Shown here in pieces: positions 25,746 through 34,692 of a stretch of DNA of 64,000 nucleotides. The position numbers and the translations under genes were made by a program. The notes under the pieces were generated by a model. That model saw only the letters and a program-made list of their open reading frames with translations, was not told the DNA's origin and ran no database searches. Source of the DNA: Solimicrobium sp043758755 (lineage in GTDB: Bacteria > Pseudomonadota > Gammaproteobacteria > Burkholderiales > Burkholderiaceae_D); the NCBI GenBank assembly GCA_043758755.1, contig JAYVMW010000016.1, positions 248,001-312,000 on the forward strand, written 5' to 3'. Every line of letters begins with the position of its first letter. Position 1 is the first letter of the stretch.

Positions 25746-27491
25746 TTACTGTGCCGGAATGTTGGCTGCGCTGGCCTCGACCAGTGCAGCGCTGGCTTTT
25801 TCAGTTTCTCCGCACTGTTCCATTGCCTTGGCATAGGCCCGGCACAGAAACTCGCGTTCATTGTTGCCGTAGTTGGCGCGCTTGGCATACAGGGTTTCAA
25901 GTTGCGCGAAACGTGGATCTTCGACACGGTACGGCAGATGCGCCAATGCCATGGTCATAATGCGCGGGTCCTGCGGGTCCAATTCCAGTGCTCTGGTGAG
26001 CGCCTGCTCGGCCGGCTCCATCTGTCCAAGTAGTCCATGCAGGTCACCGGCCTGGGCATACGCATAACCGAAATCAGGCTTGCAGCGGATCGCATTCTGG
26101 AAACTTTGCAGTGCCGCGTCATTTTGCCCCAGCGCTCTGAACGCCACGCCCATGTTGAAATGAATTAACGGCTCGGCCGGCGCGCGGTTTACTGCCGCCT
26201 GCAGGCATTCCAGGGCTTCGGCAAATTTGCCCTGATTGATAAAAATGGAGGCCATAAAGAACAGCGCAATACCATTGTTCGGGTCTCTTGCCAGAGCGTG
26301 TCTGAAACAGATTTGCGCATTGTTGAGATCACCGTTTTCAAAGCGGATCTGGCCCAGATTGTTCAGTGCCACCACAAAGTTAGGCTGCAGTTCCACTGCG
26401 CGATAAAAACATTTTTCAGCATCTTCTCTGTGACCCAGCGCCTTTAACGCAATCCCGAAATCATTGAGCGAATTGAGATGTTGCGGGTTGATGTCGAGCG
26501 CTTTTTTAAACTGCGCCGCCGCAGGTTCGGGCTGGTTCAGACTCAACAGGGTTTGCGCCAGGATGCAGATTTCTTCGACATTGCTGGTATTGACTGCCAG
26601 AGCGCGCTGCAGTTTTTCGGTGGCCAGTTCGGCATTGCCGGATTTGAGCAGTAACTGGGTCATGACGCACAGCGCCGAGATGAATTCCGGATTGATTTCC
26701 AGCGCGCGGTTCAGGCTGTTCATCGCTTCCAGAGTACGGTTCATGTTGTTGGAAAATACCGCCAGATTGTAGTGAACCAGTTCCGCATCCGGATACAGTT
26801 TCACCTGATTTTTCAACAGTTCTTCGACTTCATCGTGGCGCCCCAGACGCAGCAAATCGGAGGACAGGCTGACCTGCAGGTTTGTATCCCCAGGTGAATA
26901 CTGGGCTGCCTTGCGTTTGGCATCCAGAAAATCCTTGCCCTGGGCCTGCAGCGCCACCGCCAGCATGTGCCAGACTTTGCCGCAGCGTTTGTACTGGGTG
27001 CTCAGGCGCGCCGCGCGCGATTCCAGTTCCTGCCACTTTTGCGCCTTGAACAATTCAGGCAGCGGGTCCCATTCCTTCTGGGACGGCGACGGGCTTTCCA
27101 GCGATTGCTGGATGGCATCATCAATCTGGCGTTGCGCTTTTTTAAGGTCGTCGTTGTCGGGTTGCTGTTTGCGGGCGGTTTTGACGATTTTCAACGCATC
27201 CAGCAAAAAACCCAAATTGGCCAGCGCATTGGCATAAGTCAATACAAACTGGGTGTTGCCGGGAAAGGCTTCATAGGTCAGTTGCAGATGTTTCAGGCCG
27301 GCTTCAAAGTGCCCGGCCACATTGGCGATCAGACCAAGGTTGAAATTGGCATCGACATGTTTTGGATAGGTTTGCAGGATGCGCCGATACAACTGTTCGG
27401 CTTCATGAATCTGACCAACCTGATGCAGCGTGACGGCCTGCTGCAGCAGCGCATCCATGGCTTTGGTTTGCTGGGTATTGAGCTCGGTCAT
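25746..27491 (-). CDS. TPR-repeat protein
   Basis: 581 residues with no signal peptide. From residue about 15 to 560 it is a nearly unbroken row of 34-residue TPR units, for example AEQLYRRILQTYPKHVDANF, MNSLNRALEINPEFISALCV, EDAEKCFYRAVELQPNFVVA and AEQALTRALELDPQDPRIMT. Some TPR proteins of this look are N-terminal parts of glycosyltransferases (SPINDLY/OGT), but no catalytic domain follows. A protein-protein scaffold role is the safe reading. It is on the same strand as the 874-residue protein but separated by a strong terminator, so the two are not one operon. Confidence 0.85.
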   Translation of the reverse strand: MTELNTQQTKAMDALLQQAVTLHQVGQIHEAEQLYRRILQTYPKHVDANFNLGLIANVAGHFEAGLKHLQLTYEAFPGNTQFVLTYANALANLGFLLDALKIVKTARKQQPDNDDLKKAQRQIDDAIQQSLESPSPSQKEWDPLPELFKAQKWQELESRAARLSTQYKRCGKVWHMLAVALQAQGKDFLDAKRKAAQYSPGDTNLQVSLSSDLLRLGRHDEVEELLKNQVKLYPDAELVHYNLAVFSNNMNRTLEAMNSLNRALEINPEFISALCVMTQLLLKSGNAELATEKLQRALAVNTSNVEEICILAQTLLSLNQPEPAAAQFKKALDINPQHLNSLNDFGIALKALGHREDAEKCFYRAVELQPNFVVALNNLGQIRFENGDLNNAQICFRHALARDPNNGIALFFMASIFINQGKFAEALECLQAAVNRAPAEPLIHFNMGVAFRALGQNDAALQSFQNAIRCKPDFGYAYAQAGDLHGLLGQMEPAEQALTRALELDPQDPRIMTMALAHLPYRVEDPRFAQLETLYAKRANYGNNEREFLCRAYAKAMEQCGETEKASAALVEASAANIPAQ

Positions 27492-28015
27492 GCTGCCACT
27501 CCGATCGCTGCCGGTTGATGGAACTGCGTCTGCAATGCGGACCGGGGTTTGTCTGTTATGTTAATTATCATTATGGAAGCGTGATTTTTGTCGATGTGGA
27601 GGGGAATAAGTGTACTGCAAAAGATCAGGCATTCTGCCCTAAATGTATCTGCAGTTCAACATGGAACGCGATGTTGGATCAATCAGGGAGAATTGATTCA
27701 AACACCAGCTCGGACTGGAGTGCAATTCGGGCGAAGCAATCGGCAGATTGCGGCAAATCGCGTTGACGAAACGATATGTATAGACCGAAATATCATCAGG
27801 AGTGTGCTCATTTATGCGCACGGCGATTGGTGCAGAACAACTTCACTGGCGCGCACCTTGGCAGTCGTGCAGATAACCGGACTTTAGGTCAATTCAAATT
27901 GTCCACACAATTTGCACAGCGTTGTCAGCCTGCCCATTTCCACCATCGTGCGCTTTGGAAGCATCAGTACCGGCACAGGCGCCCAGCAAAAATAATAATT
28001 AAAAACATATTAATG
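27492..28015. other. Intergenic region between divergent genes, AT-rich toward the right
   Basis: About 520 bases between the TPR gene and the kinase unit. The right part drops clearly in GC compared with the flanks. Short open frames here show no protein-like features. No RNA gene or repeat was recognised. Confidence 0.45.
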
Positions 28016-28044
28016 TTGTTTTATTTCCTTTCTTTTCTACTAAT
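28016..28044 (+). promoter_or_regulatory. Possible sigma-70 promoter of the small-gene/kinase operon
   Basis: TTGTTT and ACTAAT are separated by 17 bases. The -10 box has four of six consensus bases and coincides with the left arm of a palindrome. AT-rich context is suitable. This is a weak call by eye. Confidence 0.35.
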
Positions 28045-28055
28045 AAATTATTAGT
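28039..28055. promoter_or_regulatory. 17-bp palindrome, possible operator
   Basis: ACTAATAA-A-TTATTAGT is a perfect inverted repeat with a one-base centre. It overlaps the proposed -10 box and lies about 50 bases before the small gene. It could be a repressor or regulator site, but AT-rich DNA forms such repeats by chance more easily. Confidence 0.45.
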
Positions 28056-28105
28056 ATGCACAATCATCCAATTTAGATTTTGGGCTTTCAATGGAGTTCA
28101 CAACC

Positions 28106-28219
28106 ATGATCAAAATATCTCCCTATCACGAAGTATTTTTGAACGAATGGAAATTAAATCCACGTCGAAGTGACTACAACATCCTACCTTTTTTAGAACA
28201 GATTAATCGAATAGATTGA
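28106..28219 (+). CDS. 37-residue small protein upstream of the PAS kinase
   Basis: ATG at 28106 with GGAG nine bases before it; an in-frame ATG at 28091 would add five residues. The product starts MIKISPYHEVFLNEWKLNPR and ends LPFLEQINRID. It is not a signal peptide and has no membrane segment, and I do not recognise a family. The stop codon lies nine bases before the kinase ATG, and the kinase ribosome site GAGG overlaps that stop, so the two should be translationally coupled. It may regulate the kinase or be a leader peptide; both are inference. Its codon use and AT content match the kinase gene, not the flanks. Confidence 0.58.
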   Translation: MIKISPYHEVFLNEWKLNPRRSDYNILPFLEQINRID

Positions 28220-28228
28220 GGCGCTACT

Positions 28229-30073
28229 ATGTTTAAACATTTATCTGAAATTAATCAACTTGCGAATGTCATTCCAGCTCCAGTTTATTGGGCGGATTTT
28301 GATGGAGTTTTATTAGGGGCAAATGACGCCACAGTCTATTCGTTTGGGTTTGAGTGCCTGGATGAAATGGTCGGAAAAAAAATCGCTGATTTTTTTCTCG
28401 CTGATGAAATGATCAGAGTTTTTAATAGAATTTGCGATCAAATCCGCAAGACAGGGAAAGTATATAAACATAAGGAACTGGTAAAAAATAATAAAACAGG
28501 CCAGTTGCACTGCTTTAAATCAGTTAAGTCACCACTCCTTGATCATAGGAATATCGTAATTGGATTCATCAATGTATCCATTGAGCTGACTTCGCTGGAA
28601 TCGTTAGAGATCAACCATTTTCAAGATAAGAAAGCCGATGTGCTTAAGTACCTTGAGATCCTTGCATCCATTTTACCGATCAATCTTTACTGGGAAGATG
28701 TCAACAGCGTAGTGCTTGGTGGAAATGAAGCTATATTAAAAGCGGTCGGCGCAAAATCCACTGATACTGTCTTGGGCAAATCGTTATATGAGTTTTATCC
28801 TTACGATATGGCAGACCGGATTGTGCAGCATAACAATGAAGTAATGCGTGCGGAAAAAGTTCTGTCGCAAGAGGAAACGATCACAGATATTACAACCGGC
28901 GATGTCAAGCACTTTATTGCCATAAAGGCGCCACTACGCGATGATGATCAAAATATTATTGGGATCGTTGGGACTTCAATTGACATTACTGCCGAAAAAG
29001 AAAAGTTCATCAAAGTAGCCCGTAAGGTTGCGCATGACATTAATTCTCCATTAGCCTCATTAAAAATGATGATGACAGCGTGCGGCGAATTGCCGGAGTT
29101 CAAACGCAACATTCTTAACCAGGGCATTAACAGCATTATCGACATTGCCAATAATTTATTGAACACTTACAAAAAAGAAGAGCAACATGCGGTCGTGGAA
29201 ACCGAGTTGCGCGAGCCGCTTCTGATTTCGGATATGTTGGTTCAATTACTGAGCGAAAAGAAAATGCAATACAGTAATCGCACGGTACGATTTGAACCAT
29301 CAATAGATCATGATGCCCAGTTTGCTTTTGCCCTGATGCAGCCCAGTCAATTTCGACGGTCCCTGTCCAACTTAATCAACAATGCAGTTGACGCGATCCA
29401 GGACGCAAACAATGGCATGGTCACGATTACGTTATCTGCCAATCCCGAAAATGTAGTACTGACGGTTCAGGATAATGGCAAGGGTATGACCCAGAGCATG
29501 GTAGAAAAAATGTTGGGGCGTGAGAGTTTTACCGACGGAAAAGAAAATGGACACGGTATTGGTCTGCAGCAGGTTTGGGATACGATCGACAATAACACGG
29601 GCAACATGACTGTTCACTCAACGCCGGGTGAAGGCACCACCATCCAGCTCACCTTCCCCAGAACTGAAGCGGCAAACTGGATCGCTCACAGTATTCGCGC
29701 TGCGGCCAACGGCATTATTGTCATTCTGGATGATGATGAATCTATTCATGGCGCTTGGGATATGCGTTTCAGGCCGCATTTAAATACGCATCCAACTTTA
29801 GTTTCGCACCATTTTACCCATGGAGAAAAAGTATTAGATTTCTTCAATAGCTTAGACTCGGACGAAAAAGAGCGCGTGCTTTTTCTGAGTGACTATGAAT
29901 TAATTGGCCAAAACAAAAATGGATTGCAGATTATTGAAGAGTGCGGGATTGGAAATACAACATTGGTAACGAGTTACTACGCCAACCCAACAATCCGGGA
30001 CAAGACGACACAATTAGGAATAAAACTTCTGCCTAAACAGATGGCTTCGATTGTTCCGATTGAAGTCTATTAA
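28229..30073 (+). CDS. Double-PAS hybrid sensor histidine kinase
   Basis: 614 residues, no membrane segment, so a soluble sensor. PAS1 lies at about 10-115 (PAPVYWADFDGVLLGANDA) and PAS2 at about 135-255 (LPINLYWEDVNSVVLGGNEA). The dimerisation and phosphoacceptor helix has AHDINSPLASL with His269. The ATPase domain has NLINNAVDAIQDANNG, VQDNGKGMT and GHGIGLQQVWDTI. A C-terminal receiver-like domain (about 490-614) has VILDDDES and FLSDYEL, with Asp555 as the likely acceptor, although the final Lys motif is unclear. GAGG lies seven bases before the ATG. AT content is higher than the surroundings, which may mean transfer. No output regulator is adjacent. Confidence 0.88.
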   Translation: MFKHLSEINQLANVIPAPVYWADFDGVLLGANDATVYSFGFECLDEMVGKKIADFFLADEMIRVFNRICDQIRKTGKVYKHKELVKNNKTGQLHCFKSVKSPLLDHRNIVIGFINVSIELTSLESLEINHFQDKKADVLKYLEILASILPINLYWEDVNSVVLGGNEAILKAVGAKSTDTVLGKSLYEFYPYDMADRIVQHNNEVMRAEKVLSQEETITDITTGDVKHFIAIKAPLRDDDQNIIGIVGTSIDITAEKEKFIKVARKVAHDINSPLASLKMMMTACGELPEFKRNILNQGINSIIDIANNLLNTYKKEEQHAVVETELREPLLISDMLVQLLSEKKMQYSNRTVRFEPSIDHDAQFAFALMQPSQFRRSLSNLINNAVDAIQDANNGMVTITLSANPENVVLTVQDNGKGMTQSMVEKMLGRESFTDGKENGHGIGLQQVWDTIDNNTGNMTVHSTPGEGTTIQLTFPRTEAANWIAHSIRAAANGIIVILDDDESIHGAWDMRFRPHLNTHPTLVSHHFTHGEKVLDFFNSLDSDEKERVLFLSDYELIGQNKNGLQIIEECGIGNTTLVTSYYANPTIRDKTTQLGIKLLPKQMASIVPIEVY

Positions 30074-30080
30074 AAGGGTT

Positions 30081-30115
30081 AAAAAAAACGCCTGAATACA
30101 GTCCGTATCCAGGCG
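30081..30115 (-). terminator. Terminator downstream of the putrescine aminotransferase gene
   Basis: On the minus strand CGCCTGGATAC pairs with GTATTCAGGCG (one mismatch) around a short loop and is followed by eight T. It lies 34 bases past the aminotransferase stop and converges with the kinase gene. Confidence 0.82.
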
Positions 30116-30149
30116 CCAATCGAGGTTCAGTACTGCGGTTCGGCTTCTA

Positions 30150-31598
30150 TCAGCCCATCAGACCGCGCTGTTTCAGATCTTCCAGAGTCGCATCCAGACA
30201 CTGACGAATCAGCCCCACCATTTCATCGATCTGCGCAACCGTGGTCACAAGCGGCGGCGCGATAATCATGCGGTCACCTACGGCGCGCATGATCATACCG
30301 TTACCAAACATGTGACCGCGGCAGATCATGCCTACTTCCAGATTCGAATCAAACGCCACGTTGTCATGCACGGTGGCGCCTTTGGATTTGACCAGATTCA
30401 GGCCGGCGGTAAAGCCGCAGGTTTCTGCCAGACCTACCAGCGGATGCGAAGCTAATTCGGTAAATTTTTTCTTCAGGTACGGACCGGTTTCCTGGTTCAC
30501 TTTTTCAACCAGTTTTTCTTCCTGAATGATGCGGATATTTTCCAGCGCCGCAGCACAGGCTACCGGATGTCCCGAATAAGTAAAGCCGTGATTGAATTCA
30601 CCACCCTGCTCGATCACCACTTTGGCGACCCGGTCACCCACCAGTACGCCGCCGAGCGGGATATAACCGGAAGTCACACCTTTGGCAAACGTGATCAGAT
30701 CCGGTTTGATACCAAAATATTCGGAACCGAACCAGGTGCCCAGACGACCGAAGCCGCAGATCACTTCATCGGCAATCAGCAAAATGCCGTACTTGTCGCA
30801 GATGCGCTGAATTTCAGGCCAGTAGGTGGACGGCGGAATGATGACGCCGCCAGCACCCTGCACCGGTTCGCCGATGAAGGCAGCAACCCGCTCAGCACCG
30901 AGTTCCAGAATTTTCTTTTCCAGCCATGAGGCCGCTTCCAGCCCAAAGGCTTCCTCAGTCATGCCTTTGCCGCCTTCGGCATAGTAGGGCTGACCGATAT
31001 GCACCACGTTGGGAATCGACAGTCCGACCTGCTGCTCGTGCATGCCGGACATGCCACCGAGCGTGCTGGCGGCAATGGTGCTGCCGTGGTAACCGTTGTG
31101 ACGGCTGATGATGATGTTGCGGTCTTTCTGCCCCAGCACATCCCAGTAGCGGCGCACAAATTTCAGATTGGTGTCATTGCTTTCAGAACCCGAACCGGTA
31201 AAAAACACATGGTTGAAATGGGGTGGAGAAATCTCAACCAGCTTGGCGGCCAGTTTCGCTGCCGGTACGTTGGTGGTCTGAAAAAAGCTGTTGTAGTACG
31301 GCAGTTCCTGCATCTGCACATACACGGCGTCGGCAATCGATTTGCGACCGTAGCCGACATTCATGCACCACAGGCCGGACATACCGTCGAGCAAGCGTTT
31401 GCCTTCGGAATCCCAGATGTAGATGCCTTCACCTTTGACGATCACGCGTGCGCCTTTTTTGGCCAGCGCCTGATTGTCGGTAAAGGCGTGCAGGTAATGG
31501 GCGCCGTCCAGCTCCTGAATGGCGCGTGTATCAAATTTCTGTTCGGAACGCACTGCGGGAGCTACGATAACTACTGGATCTGATTTATTCGAATACAT
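30150..31598 (-). CDS. spuC: Putrescine-pyruvate-type class III aminotransferase (SpuC-like)
   Basis: 482 residues from the ATG at 31598; GAGGAA lies nine bases upstream, while an ATG nine bases earlier sits on that site. Family features are HAFTDNQALAKKGARVI, LLDGMSGLWCMNVGYGR, VFFTGSGSESNDTNLKFVRR, SRHNGYHGSTIAASTLGG and LLIADEVICGFGRLGTWFGS. The PLP-binding Lys lies in LITFAKGVTSGYIPLGG near residue 300. SpuC moves the amino group of putrescine to pyruvate to give 4-aminobutanal. The neighbours gabT, gabD and the puuA-like gene support this assignment. Related enzymes use other diamines or beta-alanine, so substrate is likely, not certain. Confidence 0.85.
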   Translation of the reverse strand: MYSNKSDPVVIVAPAVRSEQKFDTRAIQELDGAHYLHAFTDNQALAKKGARVIVKGEGIYIWDSEGKRLLDGMSGLWCMNVGYGRKSIADAVYVQMQELPYYNSFFQTTNVPAAKLAAKLVEISPPHFNHVFFTGSGSESNDTNLKFVRRYWDVLGQKDRNIIISRHNGYHGSTIAASTLGGMSGMHEQQVGLSIPNVVHIGQPYYAEGGKGMTEEAFGLEAASWLEKKILELGAERVAAFIGEPVQGAGGVIIPPSTYWPEIQRICDKYGILLIADEVICGFGRLGTWFGSEYFGIKPDLITFAKGVTSGYIPLGGVLVGDRVAKVVIEQGGEFNHGFTYSGHPVACAAALENIRIIQEEKLVEKVNQETGPYLKKKFTELASHPLVGLAETCGFTAGLNLVKSKGATVHDNVAFDSNLEVGMICRGHMFGNGMIMRAVGDRMIIAPPLVTTVAQIDEMVGLIRQCLDATLEDLKQRGLMG

Positions 31599-31627
31599 GA
31601 TCAACATTTCCTCAAATAACAAGTGAC

Positions 31628-31653
31628 AAACACGCCGCGACTGCAGCGTGTTT
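31628..31653. terminator. Hairpin between puuA-like and spuC-like genes
   Basis: AAACACGC and GCGTGTTT pair around a ten-base loop. It lies in the 68-base gap between two same-strand genes and could be a partial terminator or an RNA-processing site that sets relative expression. Confidence 0.4.
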
Positions 31654-31666
31654 TAGACAGGTTGGT

Positions 31667-33037
31667 TTACACGTGCAACAGCAGATGTTCACGTTCCCAT
31701 GGACTGATAACTTCCATGAATTCGGCGTACTCCAGCTCCTTGATGGCGGAATAAACGTCAATGAAACGATCGCCCAGCACATGACGCAAACGGGTTTCCT
31801 TGCGCAGGCCTTCCAGCGCTTCGGACAGACTTTGCGGCAATTGATAATCCAGATCGTAGGCACTGGTGGTAGTGATCGGTGTTGGTTCCAGACGCTCTAC
31901 CATGCCCAGATATCCGCAGGCCAGCGTAACGGCCAGCGCCAGATACGGATTGGCATCGGCACCGACTACGCGGTTTTCCACGCGACGGTCCTGCGCGCCG
32001 GATTCCGGTACACGGAAACCAACGGTACGGTTATCCTTGCCCCACTGAATATTGATCGGTGCGGCAGTGTGACGCACGATACGGCGATACGAATTCACGT
32101 ACGGTGCCACGATGGCCATGGCTGACGGCATGTAGCGTTGCAGACCGCCGATGTAATGCATGAAGGCTTCCGAGGCATTGCCGTCCTCATTGCTGAAAAT
32201 GTTTTTGCCGGTTTTGGTATTGACCACGCTTTGATGGATATGCATTGCCGAACCAGGCTCGCCGGTCATCGGCTTGGCCATGAAGGTGGCGTACATGTCG
32301 TGTTTCATCGCCGCTTCGCGCAGGGTACGTTTAAAGAAAAACACTTTGTCGGCCAGTCCCATCGGCTCACCGTGCAGGAAGTTGATTTCCATCTGGCCGG
32401 CACCGATTTCGTGGATAAGGGTATCGACGTCGAGCGACATCAGGTCGCAGTAATCGTAAATGTCTTCAAACAGCGGATCGAATTCATTGACGGCATCGAT
32501 ACTGTAAATCTGGCGACTGGTTTCAGCGCGACCGCTGCGACCGACCGGCGGTTTCAAGGGCAGATCCGGATCGATATTTCTGGCGGTCAGATAAAACTCC
32601 AGCTCAGGTGCCACAATTGGTGACCAGCCTTTTTCTTCGTACAGACTCAGCACACGACGCAGGACTGAACGCGGTGCAAAATCAACCAGCGAACCGTCAG
32701 AAAAATAGCAGTCGTGAATAACCTGTGCAGTCGGGTCCGCGGCCCATGGCACCATGGTGATGGTGTTCGGATCGGCGCGCAGAATCATGTCGCGATCGAT
32801 GGCAGAAATGGCGCGCTCGTAGGCGGCGTTATCAGTCGGGTAGTTACCGGTTACGGTCATGCCCAGAATCGCTTCCGGCAGACGCATACCGCGATCTTCA
32901 GTAAATTTGGTGCGCGGCATGATTTTGCCCCGTGCGACACCGGTCAGATCGGGTACCAGACATTCAATTTCAGTGACCCGTTTTTCATTGAGCCACTGAT
33001 CCATATCGTTGTATGAAAAATTTTGGCGTAAAGACAT
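31667..33037 (-). CDS. puuA: Glutamine-synthetase-like gamma-glutamylputrescine synthetase
   Basis: 456 residues, a GlnA-type ligase without the regulatory Tyr loop. Visible marks are VTEIECLVPDLTGVARGKIM, GAGQMEINFLHGEPMGLADK with metal-binding Glu residues, ATFMAKPMTGEPGSAMHIHQ with the catalytic His loop, and NSYRRIVRHTAAPINIQWGK followed by SGAQDRRVENRVVGADANPY. PuuA joins glutamate to putrescine in the first step of the Puu route. The rest of that route (PuuB, PuuC, PuuD) is not in this window. GAGAAAATC precedes the ATG. It is flanked by spuC- and gabD-like genes. A role with another amine is possible. Confidence 0.82.
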   Translation of the reverse strand: MSLRQNFSYNDMDQWLNEKRVTEIECLVPDLTGVARGKIMPRTKFTEDRGMRLPEAILGMTVTGNYPTDNAAYERAISAIDRDMILRADPNTITMVPWAADPTAQVIHDCYFSDGSLVDFAPRSVLRRVLSLYEEKGWSPIVAPELEFYLTARNIDPDLPLKPPVGRSGRAETSRQIYSIDAVNEFDPLFEDIYDYCDLMSLDVDTLIHEIGAGQMEINFLHGEPMGLADKVFFFKRTLREAAMKHDMYATFMAKPMTGEPGSAMHIHQSVVNTKTGKNIFSNEDGNASEAFMHYIGGLQRYMPSAMAIVAPYVNSYRRIVRHTAAPINIQWGKDNRTVGFRVPESGAQDRRVENRVVGADANPYLALAVTLACGYLGMVERLEPTPITTTSAYDLDYQLPQSLSEALEGLRKETRLRHVLGDRFIDVYSAIKELEYAEFMEVISPWEREHLLLHV

Positions 33038-33067
33038 GATTTTCTCTCTTTTATTTCGTTATATTTT

Positions 33068-33085
33068 GCCGGGTCAATACCCGGC
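33068..33085 (-). promoter_or_regulatory. Leader hairpin upstream of the puuA-like gene
   Basis: GCCGGGT-ATTG-ACCCGGC folds into a seven-base GC-rich stem with a four-base loop, 31-48 bases before the start codon. It may stabilise the message, end transcription from gabD, or act as an attenuator. An AAAAT tract but no T-run follows. Confidence 0.4.
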
Positions 33086-33203
33086 CAATTCATCTTACTG
33101 GCAGCTAGAGGATTAGTCAAAGCTACGGTTCGGATGGATTATAGTTTTCGAAATAATTAAACAGGCACATGTCGACTCCTCATTTTTTTGTTATGGGCAT
33201 GAT

Positions 33204-34658
33204 TTACATGCCACTGATACACCAATACTTAACGGTCAAATAATCATCCATGCCGTATTTGGAACCTTCGCGTCCCAGACCGGATTGTTTGACCCCGCCG
33301 AATGGCGCAACCTCGTTGGACATCAGGCCGGTGTTGATACCCACCATGCCGTATTCCAGCTGCTCTGCCACATTAAAAATCCGGCCGACATCGCGGCTGA
33401 AGAAGTACGAAGCCAGACCGAACTCGGTGTCGTTGGCCATGGCGATAACTTCATCATCGGTATGGAAACGGAACACCGGTGCCATCGGACCAAAGGTTTC
33501 TTCACGCGCGACTTTCATGTCCTGGGTCACGCCAGTGACGATGGTCGGCTCGAAAAACGAATGACCGAGTGCGTGCCGATTGCCACCCAACACCACCTTG
33601 CCGCCTTTGGCAACGGCGTCGGCAATGTGTTCTTCGACTTTGGCCACGGCATTCATGTCGATCAGCGGACCCTGGTTGATGCCGGGCTGGGAACCATCGC
33701 CCACATTCAGTTTTTGTACCGCGGTAATCAGCTTGGCCACGAACGCGTCATACACCTTGTCCTGCACGTACAGTCGGTTGGCACAAACGCAGGTCTGACC
33801 GGAGTTGCGGTATTTCGATGCCAGTGCGCCTTCAACTGCCGCGTCCAGATCGGCATCATCAAACACGATGAACGGCGCATTGCCGCCCAGTTCGAGTGAC
33901 AGTTTTTTCACGGTGTCGGCTGACTGACGCATGAGCAAACGGCCAATTTCGGTGGAACCGGTGAAGGTAATCTTGCGTACGATCGGATTGGAAGTCATTT
34001 CGCCACCAATGGCAGAGGCTTTGCCAGTGACTACGCTGAACACACCGGCCGGTACGCCGGCACGTTCTGCCAACACTGCTAACGCCATGGCTGAAAACGG
34101 TGTTTGCGCAGCCGGTTTCAACACCATCGGACAGCCGGCCGCCATGGCCGGGCCGACTTTACGGGTAATCATCGCAGACGGGAAATTCCATGGTGTGACT
34201 GCAGCGCAGACACCGATCGGATCTTTGGTGACCATCAGGCGACGACCGGCAGCCGGTGTCGGAATAGTTTCGCCATAGACGCGTTTGCCTTCTTCGGCGA
34301 ACCATTCCAGGAATGAAGCGGCATAGGTGATTTCGCCGCGCGCTTCAGTCAGGGATTTGCCCTGTTCGGCGGTCAGGATAGCGGCCAGATCATCGACATT
34401 GGCCATCATCAGCTCAAACCACTTGCGCAGGATCGCAGAACGTTCCTTGGCCAGCAGTTTGCGCCACGATTTGAAGGCGACATTGGCCGCTTCAATGGCG
34501 CGACGGGTTTCGTTGGCACCCATTTGCGGCACGGTACCAAGCACTGCGCCGGTGGCCGGGTTGGTGACCGTGATGGTTTCGCCATTGTCGGCGTCGCACC
34601 ACTGGCCGTTGATGTAAGCCTGCTGTCTGAACAGGCCGGGATCTTTAAGAGTTAACAT
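33204..34658 (-). CDS. gabD: NAD(P)-dependent succinate-semialdehyde dehydrogenase
   Basis: 484 residues, the usual GabD length. Family features are QAYINGQWCDADNGETITVT, GVCAAVTPWNFPSAMITRKV, FTGSTEIGRLLM for cofactor binding, KLSLELGGNAPFIVFDDADL with the catalytic Glu, and NSGQTCVCANRLYVQDKVYD with the catalytic Cys. The end FGGVKQSGLGREGSKYGMDD is also typical. It oxidises succinate semialdehyde to succinate, the last step of GABA breakdown. It lies 34 bases downstream of gabT on the same strand, so they are cotranscribed. The ribosome site is weak (CGAGC). Confidence 0.93.
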   Translation of the reverse strand: MLTLKDPGLFRQQAYINGQWCDADNGETITVTNPATGAVLGTVPQMGANETRRAIEAANVAFKSWRKLLAKERSAILRKWFELMMANVDDLAAILTAEQGKSLTEARGEITYAASFLEWFAEEGKRVYGETIPTPAAGRRLMVTKDPIGVCAAVTPWNFPSAMITRKVGPAMAAGCPMVLKPAAQTPFSAMALAVLAERAGVPAGVFSVVTGKASAIGGEMTSNPIVRKITFTGSTEIGRLLMRQSADTVKKLSLELGGNAPFIVFDDADLDAAVEGALASKYRNSGQTCVCANRLYVQDKVYDAFVAKLITAVQKLNVGDGSQPGINQGPLIDMNAVAKVEEHIADAVAKGGKVVLGGNRHALGHSFFEPTIVTGVTQDMKVAREETFGPMAPVFRFHTDDEVIAMANDTEFGLASYFFSRDVGRIFNVAEQLEYGMVGINTGLMSNEVAPFGGVKQSGLGREGSKYGMDDYLTVKYWCISGM

Positions 34659-34692
34659 GTTTTGCTCGATTCAATCTATAGGTTACGGCTGA

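Noticed and set aside
25746..27491. O-GlcNAc-transferase-like protein
   Set aside because: Only the TPR part is present; no glycosyltransferase domain follows.
33138..33143. Perfect TATAAT as -10 box upstream of the puuA-like gene
   Set aside because: No acceptable -35 box lies 16-18 bases upstream, so a promoter cannot be claimed.
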